From assembly GCF_963678635.1 (NCBI RefSeq), contig NC_087065.1, positions 3,102,001-3,166,000 of the forward strand: 64,000 bases of DNA. The letters are read 5' to 3'. Shown piece by piece: positions 53,239-62,667 of the stretch. Both the position numbers and the translations under genes were made by a program. Origin of the DNA: Symsagittifera roscoffensis (Eukaryota > Xenacoelomorpha > Acoela > Convolutidae). Numbering within the stretch: the stretch's first letter is position 1; each line of letters starts with the position of its first letter. The notes under the pieces were generated by a model. That model saw only the letters and a program-made list of their open reading frames with translations. It was not told the DNA's origin and did not search any database.

Positions 53239-53401
53239 AACGCAAAATCCCAACGGACCTTTTGGACCAATGGTGCGATCATCAGCCAAATTTTGTGACG
53301 TTTGTGGAAAATTTAACCACACAGCAAGTCAATGCTGGTGGCGACAGAAACCACAAGGACGCGGACAAAACTTCCCGTTTCCAAACGAGCCAAAAAACTA
53401 A
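53190..53401 (+). CDS. Element II nucleocapsid part of Gag (CCHC knuckle)
   Basis: Open in the +1 frame relative to Gag, to the TAA at 53399-53401. Contains CDVCGKFNHTASQC, a perfect C-x2-C-x4-H-x4-C knuckle, followed by a basic Gln/Arg/Gly tail. The start of this block is not an ATG but the point where the Gag frame was lost. It ends within the slippery sequence for -1 frameshifting into pol. Confidence 0.75.
53392..53398 (+). promoter_or_regulatory. -1 programmed frameshift slippery heptamer A AAA AAC
   Basis: In the nucleocapsid frame the codons are CCA AAA AAC TAA, so the heptamer A_AAA_AAC sits in the correct register directly before two consecutive TAA-containing codons. A -1 slip enters exactly the open frame of protease-RT. 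This is a consensus eukaryotic/retroviral slippery site. A downstream pseudoknot was not worked out. Confidence 0.75.
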
Positions 53402-55641
53402 TAAAGCCACTGAGTCAGCCCCCTAAATCATCGAAATCACCTAAATCATCACCTAACGAACTTTTCCAACCTGATGAGATACTTAGCCTTTACGCAATAA
53501 TCCCTGCGGAAGGAACAGTACTGACGTACACGAAAATACGTTTCTCATCGGGATTACAACGTAGAGCCCTGGTCGATACAGGAGCCTGCGCAAATGTTAT
53601 CTCAAAACAGACATTTGAAGACCTAAAAGAAGAAAAATTGCTATTTCGCCCTCTTGAAGTAAATGAACCCAAACTGAAAAGAGTTAGAATGGCAGGAGGA
53701 CAACAAGTCTCCATTGAAACGGAAGTAACGTTAGAATTCCGATCGGCAGACATGACCTTTATAGAATCATTTCTCGTTCTTCATGCAGCCAATTCAATAA
53801 TTCTAGGAAATCCTTTCTATAAAAAACATCATGTTCATGTCTGTCCGAAGTATAATCTACTGCATTTCAAAGACATGACCCTTCAAATCAACGAAATAAA
53901 ACCTCTAAACGAGCCAAGAAGATTCAATAGAGTGAAAAAATTCCCTTTGCTTCTGACAAAACGTCAAACAATAGCCCCGCATCAGACAATTCTTGTAGAA
54001 TGCCAGCTAGAGAACACATGTCAAGACATGGAAAAAACTACCGGAATCGTGATTCCAGCTCAGGAATTTGAAGAAAACTGTGAAATTGCGTTCACTTCTT
54101 CAATAAGCGAAGTGCTGAAAAACAACCTGTTGTATATCACAGCGTTTAACATCACCGATCATCACATTACTTTGCCTTTCAAAACCGAAATTGGGAAATT
54201 TTCAATTCTGACTCTGAAAGAAGCACAAAATTTATTCCCCATCGAACCTGAAATGATTGCATTTGCAAAAATGAACCACCCGGACGATATTGAAATGGGC
54301 ATTAATGAGCTAATTCAACAATCGTGTGATAGTCAGCAGCCCCAAATGAAGCATGAACCTGAGTATGAAAAATTTTGGTTTCCTACGCCTGAAACATGTC
54401 AAAACCCTGAATTACTTCCTCAAATCCAACGCGACATTTACGACCAATTTCTTCATTTTCAAGGTCTTGAAAAACTTGAACCGAAAACGAAATGTCAAGA
54501 TCGATTGACATTTATCAAGAACTTTAAGTGGGAGAATTCAGTGTTGACAGAAGACCAAAAGTCAAAAGTAGAAGATTTGCTTGTTGACTTTTCGGACATC
54601 CTTGCCAAACATAGGTTCGATGTTGGGTACAATTCAGACCTCAAAATCAAACTAAAACCGGAACACACGCGACCTCTGTATACACAAGGACCACCTACGC
54701 CGATACATTTGCGACACGAATTGACAGTGGAACTTGCCCTTATGCACTATTATGGACTTATAACAACATTGTCACATTCTAAATACAGTAGTCCACTATT
54801 TGCACATCGAAAGCCATCTGGTAAATTGCGGATGTTGATTGACCTCAGAAGGATAAACCATTCACTCAAGAATGACTATATCAACAGCAACTTTCCGATC
54901 TCAAACATGACCGATGCTTTGAACCACTTCGCAGGAAAGAGCTTGTTTACCAAACTTGATTGCTCACAAGCATACCACTGTGTGCAAATGGCAGATGACC
55001 TTTCAGTCCAACTTTTGGCATTTAACTTCGGTTCACGAACTTACGCATACAAATGCCTGGCTCAAGGTCTAAGTAAATCAGTAACAGGATTTAGTTCATT
55101 TATCCGACACTACCTTGATCCATGCTTAGCTGCGGACCTATGTACAAAATTCATGGATGACATAGGGAGCGCTGTGTATAACTTCGATGAAATGATACCG
55201 ACCCTTTCGAAAATATTCGAATGTGTACGGAAGTCAGGACTTAAATTGTCGCCGAACAAATGTGAGATCGGAACACAAAGACTGAAGTTCCTGGGTAACA
55301 TAATCACACCAGCAGGAGTGTCACCGGAACAAGAGAAAATTTCCACGTTCTTAAAGAAAATTAAAATGCCACAAACGGTTAAACAAGTTAAACGATTAAT
55401 CGGTTTTGTACAGTTTTTTCGCAACTATATGCCAAGCCTAGGAGAAAAACTGATACCTTTTTATCGACTTCTCAGAAAAGATGTTGCTTTTCAAACAGAT
55501 GAAGAGCACCATAAAAGTCTTGATGTGCTCAAGTATGATCTGATACAAGCAACAGACAATTCTTGTAGAATGCCAGCTAGAGAACACATGTCAAGACATG
55601 GAAAAAACTACCGGAATCGTGATTCCAGCTCAGGAATTTGA
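53399..55641 (+). CDS. pol: Element II Pol: protease and reverse transcriptase (first copy, ends in duplication)
   Basis: Entered by -1 frameshift. Protease: ALVDTGACANVISKQTF (catalytic D-T-G at about 53,574). RT: LIDLRRINHSL, then FTKLDCSQAYHCVQM, then CTKFMDDIGSA (the YxDD box reads FMDD) at about 55,150, then LKLSPNKCEIG and RLIGFVQFFRNYMP of the thumb. At 55,553 the sequence jumps back into a second copy of 53,983-55,552, shifted one base in frame, and a stop follows at 55,641. So RNase H and integrase are out of frame with this block. Confidence 0.9.
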
Positions 55642-57122
55642 AGAAAACTGTGAAATTGCGTTCACTTCTTCAATAAGCGAAGTGCTGAAAAACAACCTGT
55701 TGTATATCACAGCGTTTAACATCACCGATCATCACATTACTTTGCCTTTCAAAACCGAAATTGGGAAATTTTCAATTCTGACTCTGAAAGAAGCACAAAA
55801 TTTATTCCCCATCGAACCTGAAATGATTGCATTTGCAAAAATGAACCACCCGGACGATATTGAAATGGGCATTAATGAGCTAATTCAACAATCGTGTGAT
55901 AGTCAGCAGCCCCAAATGAAGCATGAACCTGAGTATGAAAAATTTTGGTTTCCTACGCCTGAAACATGTCAAAACCCTGAATTACTTCCTCAAATCCAAC
56001 GCGACATTTACGACCAATTTCTTCATTTTCAAGGTCTTGAAAAACTTGAACCGAAAACGAAATGTCAAGATCGATTGACATTTATCAAGAACTTTAAGTG
56101 GGAGAATTCAGTGTTGACAGAAGACCAAAAGTCAAAAGTAGAAGATTTGCTTGTTGACTTTTCGGACATCTTTGCCAAACATAGATTCGATGTTGGGTAC
56201 AATTCAGACCTCAAAATCAAACTAAAACCGGAACACACGCGACCTCTGTATACACAAGGACCACCTACGCCGATACATTTGCGACACGAATTGACAGTGG
56301 AACTTGCCCTTATGCACTATTATGGACTTATAACAACATTGTCACATTCTAAATACAGTAGTCCACTATTTGCACATCGAAAGCCATCTGGTAAATTGCG
56401 GATGTTGATTGACCTCAGAAGGATAAACCATTCACTCAAGAATGACTATATCAACAGCAACTTTCCGATCTCAAACATGACCGATGCTTTGAACCACTTC
56501 GCAGGAAAGAGCTTGTTTACCAAACTTGATTGCTCACAAGCATACCACTGTGTGCAAATGGCAGATGACCTTTCAGTCCAACTTTTGGCATTTAACTTCG
56601 GTTCACGAACTTACGCATACAAATGCCTGGCTCAAGGTCTAAGTAAATCAGTAACAGGATTTAGTTCATTTATCCGACACTACCTTGATCCATGCTTAGC
56701 TGCGGACCTATGTACAAAATTCATGGATGACATAGGGAGCGCTGTGTATAACTTCGATGAAATGATACCGACCCTTTCGAAAATATTCGAATGTGTACGG
56801 AAGTCAGGACTTAAATTGTCGCCGAACAAATGTGAGATCGGAACACAAAGACTGAAGTTCCTGGGTAACATAATCACACCAGCAGGAGTGTCACCGGAAC
56901 AAGAGAAAATTTCCACGTTCTTAAAGAAAATTAAAATGCCACAAACGGTTAAACAAGTTAAACGATTAATCGGTTTTGTACAGTTTTTTCGCAACTATAT
57001 GCCAAGCCTAGGAGAAAAACTGATACCTTTTTATCGACTTCTCAGAAAAGATGTTGCTTTTCAAACAGATGAAGAGCACCATAAAAGTCTTGATGTGCTC
57101 AAGTATGATCTGATACAAGCAA
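53983..57122 (+). repeat. 1,570-bp exact tandem duplication inside pol
   Basis: Unit 1 is 53983-55552 and unit 2 is 55553-57122. All three junctions share the 6-base word CAGACA. I found two base differences between the units (CATCCTTGCC/CATCTTTGCC and ATAGGTTCG/ATAGATTCG near 54,600 and 56,170). The unit length leaves remainder 1 on division by 3, so it shifts the frame. Confidence 0.95.
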
Positions 57123-57283
57123 CAGACATAACACTTCGGTTACCAAAACCAGGACTACAATACGTAATACTCTGTGACGCAAGCTATCATGGAACCGGTT
57201 TTGTGCTCATGGTTGAAGACTATGTGAAGACTGACAACAAAGGTGAAATGAAAACGTATGCACCAGTGTCTTTTGGTTCATGA
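55598..57283 (+). CDS. Element II Pol: second RT copy and start of RNase H
   Basis: Second copy of the protease-RT connector and RT, in the frame that continues to integrase. The FMDD box is at about 56,720. After the duplication ends (57,122) the RNase H begins: YVILCDASYHGTGFVLM with the first catalytic Asp. The frame stops at a TGA (57281-57283), but the same frame resumes at once with FLALYFALDHFSHF (RNase H Glu helix), so the stop is a point mutation or a recoded codon. The ATG at 55,598 is internal. Confidence 0.85.
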   Translation: MEKTTGIVIPAQEFEENCEIAFTSSISEVLKNNLLYITAFNITDHHITLPFKTEIGKFSILTLKEAQNLFPIEPEMIAFAKMNHPDDIEMGINELIQQSCDSQQPQMKHEPEYEKFWFPTPETCQNPELLPQIQRDIYDQFLHFQGLEKLEPKTKCQDRLTFIKNFKWENSVLTEDQKSKVEDLLVDFSDIFAKHRFDVGYNSDLKIKLKPEHTRPLYTQGPPTPIHLRHELTVELALMHYYGLITTLSHSKYSSPLFAHRKPSGKLRMLIDLRRINHSLKNDYINSNFPISNMTDALNHFAGKSLFTKLDCSQAYHCVQMADDLSVQLLAFNFGSRTYAYKCLAQGLSKSVTGFSSFIRHYLDPCLAADLCTKFMDDIGSAVYNFDEMIPTLSKIFECVRKSGLKLSPNKCEIGTQRLKFLGNIITPAGVSPEQEKISTFLKKIKMPQTVKQVKRLIGFVQFFRNYMPSLGEKLIPFYRLLRKDVAFQTDEEHHKSLDVLKYDLIQATDITLRLPKPGLQYVILCDASYHGTGFVLMVEDYVKTDNKGEMKTYAPVSFGS

Positions 57284-59044
57284 CTCTTCAATACAGCACA
57301 ACTGAAGTTCTCCATATACTACAAAGAGTTCTTAGCTCTATATTTTGCTCTCGATCATTTCTCTCATTTCACTTGGGGATCATCCAAACCAGTGATAATA
57401 CTGACTGATAATCGGAGCCTGACACAGTTTTTTCAAGCAAAAACCATTCCACCATCAGTTTGGAATTTCTTGGATCGAGTCATGGCATTTAACATCATCA
57501 TCGCGCATATACCTGGAAAAGCAAATTATGCAGCAGATTTTCTCTCACGAATGCAAACAGACCCATCAGCTTCTCTCTCCCTGAAACTAACGGACAAAAT
57601 TCCGGTACGAGAGATTCAAATCGACACGACAGCTAAAGTACCTGATGCATCTCTCAACCTGATCCAACCAATGGAGGAGATCTTTCCCGAAAATAAGAAA
57701 CTTGACGATAATCTGAGAACACAATTGATTGAACTAGGACTCTATGAAAACGTTATGCGAGAGCTTAACACGCAAGACGATAGCGATACTATTCAACCAC
57801 AAAACTTCGTCCGACTATCAGGACCATTAATTGCCGCAGTTGGATATCCTGATCCTGCTGACATTTTTCATGACCTGAATTTGAGTCATGAAGTTCTCAA
57901 TCTGAAAAATGAACAAGAAAAGGATCCTGATATCGAAGATGTGAAGAACTGGATACGGAACGAACAAGTTCCAAACCTCACGTACGAAAACAGTCGAAAG
58001 AAGAAATATGCGAAGCAATTTAATCGACTCGTACTTGAAAACGACGTCCTGTACCGAAACTTCTTCGATGACACAGGAAAGGTGAAACATAAACAATACT
58101 GCCTACCTAAACATCGTTGGAAAGAAGTTGTGTATCGACTCCACAACTCGCCAACTGGCGGAAATCTTGGAATGACAAGGACATCAGAAGAGTTTAGAAA
58201 ACGATTTTACCTTCCCACCTTCACTGAATTTCTCAAAAATACGATTAAAAATTGCCTGACGTGTCTGCAACTCAAACAAGCAACGGCAAATTATCAGATT
58301 CCACCACTACAACCAATTTCATCATTGCAATGTTTCCCAGGCGATATGATGCAAATTGATATAGTTGGACCAATGAAGTCACCAGTCTACAAGTTTGTTC
58401 TCACTGGAATCGATGTATTCTCGAAATACTTGTTTGCAGCACCATTGACGAATGCCAGCGACGATACGGTTGCAAGAAAACTTACAAAGATGTTCTTTGT
58501 TCATAGTTATATCACGAAGAAGATTCTAGCTGATCTTGGAAAGACATTCACTTCAGAACTGATGCACGAATTGGCGACATTGCTCGAAATCCAACTTAAC
58601 CATGCTACACTAAAACACCCGCAGACTATCGGTCTTGTCGAACGATCTCATGGACCACTTAAACGAATCCTAAAGCTGAACACTAATAAACAATGGTCGG
58701 ACTGGCACAAATATGTCCCATTGGCAACATTTATCCACAATACTTCATACTCTTCATCAATTGGATGCTGCCCAAGCTCAATTTTCCATGGAAGAGAACC
58801 GACAAAACCACTTGATCTCCGCTTCTCAACGAAAGCAATTGAAACAGTAACAGCTGAATCTGATTTTGTTACGGCAATGCAAGATGCGATGCTAGAAAAG
58901 TTCAAAGAAACGAAAAAGAACTTAATTACGGCTTACCATAAATACCGAGGATATTACGATCAAAAAGCACTTGCCCAGCCACTGAAACAACATTCATTTT
59001 GTTTATTATTAAATCCTCCGTTGACAACTCAATCAGGTTTTTGA
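57284..59044 (+). CDS. Element II Pol: rest of RNase H and integrase
   Basis: Same frame as the preceding block. RNase H continues with ILTDNRSLTQFF (second Asp) and HIPGKANYAADFLSR. Integrase: a zinc module (R-L-H-N-S-P...G-N-L-G, then CLTCLQLK), then DDE core Asp in MQIDIVGPM, Asp in ILADLGKTF and Glu in GLVERSHG, with 35 residues between the last two. NTSYSSSIGCCPSSIFHGREP is the usual helix before the C-terminal region. It ends at TGA 59042-59044, which is in frame with the next block, so again a single point change or a recoded stop. Confidence 0.9.
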   Translation, partial: LFNTAQLKFSIYYKEFLALYFALDHFSHFTWGSSKPVIILTDNRSLTQFFQAKTIPPSVWNFLDRVMAFNIIIAHIPGKANYAADFLSRMQTDPSASLSLKLTDKIPVREIQIDTTAKVPDASLNLIQPMEEIFPENKKLDDNLRTQLIELGLYENVMRELNTQDDSDTIQPQNFVRLSGPLIAAVGYPDPADIFHDLNLSHEVLNLKNEQEKDPDIEDVKNWIRNEQVPNLTYENSRKKKYAKQFNRLVLENDVLYRNFFDDTGKVKHKQYCLPKHRWKEVVYRLHNSPTGGNLGMTRTSEEFRKRFYLPTFTEFLKNTIKNCLTCLQLKQATANYQIPPLQPISSLQCFPGDMMQIDIVGPMKSPVYKFVLTGIDVFSKYLFAAPLTNASDDTVARKLTKMFFVHSYITKKILADLGKTFTSELMHELATLLEIQLNHATLKHPQTIGLVERSHGPLKRILKLNTNKQWSDWHKYVPLATFIHNTSYSSSIGCCPSSIFHGREPTKPLDLRFSTKAIETVTAESDFVTAMQDAMLEKFKETKKNLITAYHKYRGYYDQKALAQPLKQHSFCLLLNPPLTTQSGF

Positions 59045-60430
59045 AGCAAATCAATGCAAGTCTGGATACCATTGTACAAAGTTGAAAAAGTATTGACAAA
59101 TTCAAACTACATCATTCGCAAAATCGGAACCAATTACACACAATGCGTACACCGGATTCGTCTCAGACCTGTTGTTCCACAGCATCAACCAGAAGATCTC
59201 GAAATCATTGATCCGAGCAAATTTGAAACGGATCCATCACTTGGTAAATATCGAAGTGAACCAGTTTTCTTCGACGATTCTTTGCCCAAACTCATAGACG
59301 ACATCCAACCCGCGAACGGTGGACAAAGCAACCTTCCCGATGCACCTGCTCGAATCCGACTGTCAGTACCTCTTGGAGGACCCGCAGTAGCCCCAATCGC
59401 TCCTGCAGCAGTCCCAATTCCCGCAGCAGCACCAATAGTTGCACCATTCCCTCTGGTACCGCTACCAATAGCAGCACCGCCGCCACCAGCACCTCCATCG
59501 GACCCAGATCCAGAACCATTAGCTCCACCTGAGTTTGAATACAACGATGGATTACTTAACAACGAACCATTGAACGAGGCATCGGTTACAATGCCTACTA
59601 CAGTTAATCTCGAAAACGATGGACAAAACATGGCCCAAGAAACATCGCGAACGAAGCGCAAAGCAGCAGTCGAAGCGCGAGACAAAATATTTTGCCAAAC
59701 GCGCTTCAGCAACGATGTGAGATACCACCCAATACCACCACGCGAATTGCAACCGCGAAAATTCCGCCTACGAACAGTAGATGGACACGAAGTGGCTCCA
59801 ATAACATTCATTCCAAGATCAACTCAAAACGAGAACCGATCAAAAATGAAGAAGAAAGTAGACGAGGCAAATGAATCTTTCCCTCCACGCGAAGCGAAAA
59901 GAAATATACTAAAAGACACAGTAAACCGAGCTAAGCAACTGACTAAAAATAAAGGTGGAGCTGGGAGCAGCAAAGATTCAGTGAATTCAATCTACGATGA
60001 ACCAAATATCTTTGTCGGACCAGGAAATGTTTTACAGTTCCCAGGCTCTATAGCGCACTGTGTCTCAAGTGACTTTCACATGAACAAAGGAGTAGCACGA
60101 CTAATCAGCAGTGCCTATCCATGCATGAGACCAACCCTACAAAGCATTGAAACACCAATAGTTGGGTCATCAGTTGCTGTGTCTTTGCCTTGGGAAAACA
60201 AGTCAATTTTCAACCTGGTTACAAAATCTCAATTTTTCGAGAAACCAACCTACTACAATTTGTCACGAAGTCTCAACTGCATGAAGAAACAGCTCCTTCA
60301 GAAAGGAATCCGACAGATTGCCCTACAAAAGATTGGATGTGGACTCGACAAATTGAAAGAAAGTAGAGTTTTCAGCCTAATAAGCGATATTTTCGAAAAA
60401 ACGAACATCAAAATCTTCATTTATGTTTAA
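59045..60430 (+). CDS. Element II Pol tail: integrase C-terminus, Pro/Ala linker and TARG1/OARD1-like macrodomain
   Basis: Read from ATG 59054 (458 codons), in frame with integrase. Residues 1-40 are the integrase C-terminal barrel (VEKVLTNSNYIIRKIGTNYT). About 95-165 is a Pro/Ala/Val-rich linker and 190-310 is basic and disordered. About 318-458 is a macrodomain of the OARD1/TARG1 class: IAHCVSSDFHMNKGVARLI, then FNLVTK (Lys391), PTYYNLSRSL, and QKIGCGLDKL (Asp432), ending in a helix and KIFIYV. Human TARG1 uses Lys84 and Asp125, also 41 residues apart. TARG1 removes ADP-ribose from acidic residues and acts on ADP-ribosylated nucleic acid. The fold call is by eye; activity is inferred. Confidence 0.85.
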   Translation, partial: SKSMQVWIPLYKVEKVLTNSNYIIRKIGTNYTQCVHRIRLRPVVPQHQPEDLEIIDPSKFETDPSLGKYRSEPVFFDDSLPKLIDDIQPANGGQSNLPDAPARIRLSVPLGGPAVAPIAPAAVPIPAAAPIVAPFPLVPLPIAAPPPPAPPSDPDPEPLAPPEFEYNDGLLNNEPLNEASVTMPTTVNLENDGQNMAQETSRTKRKAAVEARDKIFCQTRFSNDVRYHPIPPRELQPRKFRLRTVDGHEVAPITFIPRSTQNENRSKMKKKVDEANESFPPREAKRNILKDTVNRAKQLTKNKGGAGSSKDSVNSIYDEPNIFVGPGNVLQFPGSIAHCVSSDFHMNKGVARLISSAYPCMRPTLQSIETPIVGSSVAVSLPWENKSIFNLVTKSQFFEKPTYYNLSRSLNCMKKQLLQKGIRQIALQKIGCGLDKLKESRVFSLISDIFEKTNIKIFIYV

Positions 60431-62239
60431 CGACAAATCATCATATCGCATAATAAATTTTCAGCATGCATTCCTTTCCTCGCTAGTCTCCAGCCAGCGG
60501 AATGTTGACATCGAAGTCAAGAACTAACGACTTTCGAATGAAGAAAAGACAAAAAAATGAGAAAAACTTCTTTCTTCAAATTCGACATTTGCAGATTTTC
60601 AGAAAAACTGACGTCAAAGACATCATATGCGTGGTATAATGACTTTATACTCCTGGATCATCATTGCCCCAGCCTACGGACATGTGCACGAAGCCGGCTC
60701 ACTAGGAGAAGTCAACTTCATAGAGATCTCAAAAAATGCACGAAAACCCCATGTATTAACATTAGGGATAACAGGTTTTTTTGATCCCTCAAAAGTTTTA
60801 TGAAATAACCAGCCAAACTTTCACCAGTTATCATCATTGCAACACCCTACTGACATGTGCACGAAGCCGGCTCACTAGCAGAAGTCAACTTCATAGTGAT
60901 CTCGAAAAATGCACGAAAACCCCATGTATTAACATTAGGTATAACACAAGTTTTTGATCCCTCATGTTTCAAGAAATAACCACTCGAAGTTTCACTGTGG
61001 ATCCTCATTCCAGCACCCTGGGAACACGTGTACGAAGTCAGCTCACTAGCAGATCAAAATTGGGAAAGATACATTATTTCGCGAAATTCCTATGTAATAA
61101 GATAGGAAAAAACGAAAAAAAAGTCGACGGAATTATTCGCTAAAAATCCGAATTCAAAAGCTAAGATAACGCCGGAAATCACCCACTGCAACCGTTGAGA
61201 CAATCTTGACAGGCTGTCAAGCAAACTGAACAGTTTCTTCGAGTCTTAAAAGATACGACCGGACCAAAAATCTTCAAAAACTTTGAAAAAAGAGGGGAAT
61301 CCATCCTTTATCATTCTGTCTGACGCTTAATTTTGCTCAGTCGAACCAGCAAAGTACTGGAACAGCCAATATGAGTGAAGTGCAGTGACAGCAGAAAAAC
61401 CAATTGAAAAAGACAGATTCCGCATCATGAGACGTTGGTGGCCAAAAAGCAAAAATCATCGTTAAAAAAGTGGAATTCTGACTTCACACAAAGAGAAGTG
61501 TATCATTGCCTTTCAGGGTGTCAGGCTACCAGAGGCACAAAATACCCAAAAGAAGAAGATGACAATACTTCTTAACAATCAGATGATATCTGAAACACAC
61601 AGTGGCAACTTTTAAGCACGTACAACAAAGTACAAATAGCTTTATAAACTGTCAACTTCAACAAAAAGTGAAAAATTCGACAAAACAGATAACTGTGAAA
61701 TTGTTGGACATCTATTCGCAATTGAAGAGGCCACGAAAAGACTGAAGTCACCTCATTTGAAAAGTTAACAACTAATTCGAGCACCAATGGAACAAAAGAA
61801 ATGACTAGTAACAAACAACGAAAGAAGAGGAAAACGACGAAACGACTAACAATAGTTTGCTACACGACACTACAGTACTTGCCGTGCAAATTTAGTTACA
61901 GTTGATTACTGACAATATCATGGTATCATCAAATTGACCCTATCATCTATCACTTAACTCCCTTAACCCGACTCAATGTGGCTTCCTATCCCCATTAAAA
62001 TATTTCCCATTTAAACTCAATTGAATTCTCTTTCACATAATGTAAATTGAAGTAATAACCTGTGCTTCTAAACCAATGAATGTTAATTATTTTTTGTGAT
62101 AACTTGATAGTTCAATTACTCATTTTCCTGTAGCAGTATATATTTTGTCAATCTGATTGTCGATTTTAAACTTAATTATTTTAACTGTAAACAGTCAAAA
62201 ACTGAAAACCACCCGGGAAGATTTCTTCTTGTGAGGTAG
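60431..62239 (+). other. Element II 3' non-coding region
   Basis: About 1.8 kb with no convincing ORF between pol and the 3' LTR. It contains a triplicated segment at about 60,640-61,055 (listed separately). No clean polypurine tract is visible directly before the LTR; the nearest purine-rich words are GGGAAGA and GAGGTAG at 62,215-62,239. Confidence 0.6.
60640..61055 (+). repeat. Three imperfect direct repeats in element II 3' region
   Basis: Units centred on GTGCACGAAGCCGGCTCACT recur at about 60,685, 60,866 and (as GTGTACGAAGTCAGCTCACT) 61,028, each followed by a related CATGTATTAACATTAG-type block. Spacing is about 181 and then about 162 bases. Confidence 0.75.
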
Positions 62240-62662
62240 TGTGACATCACTACATGACGTCATGCATTCTTATGCTATATTAGATTACATAATTAACCTT
62301 GTTAATGAAATGAAGTTCATACATTTATATTTATTTAACTATGTAAATATTGATGGTAATTAATACCAACCATAGGAGATTTAAACCGAGCTACTAATCA
62401 ATTGGGTAGACTTGAAGAGAATAAAATATTAGAATCATGCTCTAACTTGCGCCGATCGACTAGTGATATTCCAGAAGTTAAGAACCGAATCCTGCGTCCT
62501 TAAAAGCAAGATAATTCTTAACCGCTCGAGACATATAAATTATGGAAACAATCAATAACAATTGATAGCCAGTAGCGCTAATTAATATTCGAACAGCTTA
62601 CAACATTATCAATAAACGACGATATAGCTGTCCACAGCCATCCGAAGGGACAATATATCACA
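62240..62662 (+). repeat. Element II 3' LTR
   Basis: 423 bp, near-identical to the 5' LTR, with about five single-base differences seen by eye. Confidence 0.95.
62255..62262. promoter_or_regulatory. CRE-type palindrome in 3' LTR
   Basis: TGACGTCA, same position and sequence as in the 5' LTR. Confidence 0.45.
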
Positions 62663-62667
62663 GGTAA
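62663..62667. repeat. Target-site duplication, right
   Basis: GGTAA directly after the 3' LTR, matching 51047-51051. Confidence 0.85.

Larger units (their letters stand above)
51052..62662 (+). mobile_element. Element II: complete young Ty3/gypsy retrotransposon with C-terminal macrodomain
   Basis: Two direct LTRs (51052-51473 and 62240-62662, TGTGAC...TCACA) flank gag, NC, PR-RT, RNase H, integrase and a Pro/Ala-rich macrodomain tail. The 5-bp target duplication GGTAA is present at both ends. Comparing the LTRs by eye I found about five differences in 422 bases, so insertion is recent. The copy carries a 1,570-bp tandem duplication in pol, a gag frame break and two in-frame TGA codons, so it is probably not autonomous now. 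Integrase after RNase H places it in Ty3/gypsy. No Env-like ORF is seen. Confidence 0.95.

Noticed and set aside
59185-59811. 208-codon minus-strand Gly/Ala/Ser-rich frame
   Set aside because: It is the reverse of the Pro/Ala-rich linker and integrase-tail coding region of element II, and low-complexity.
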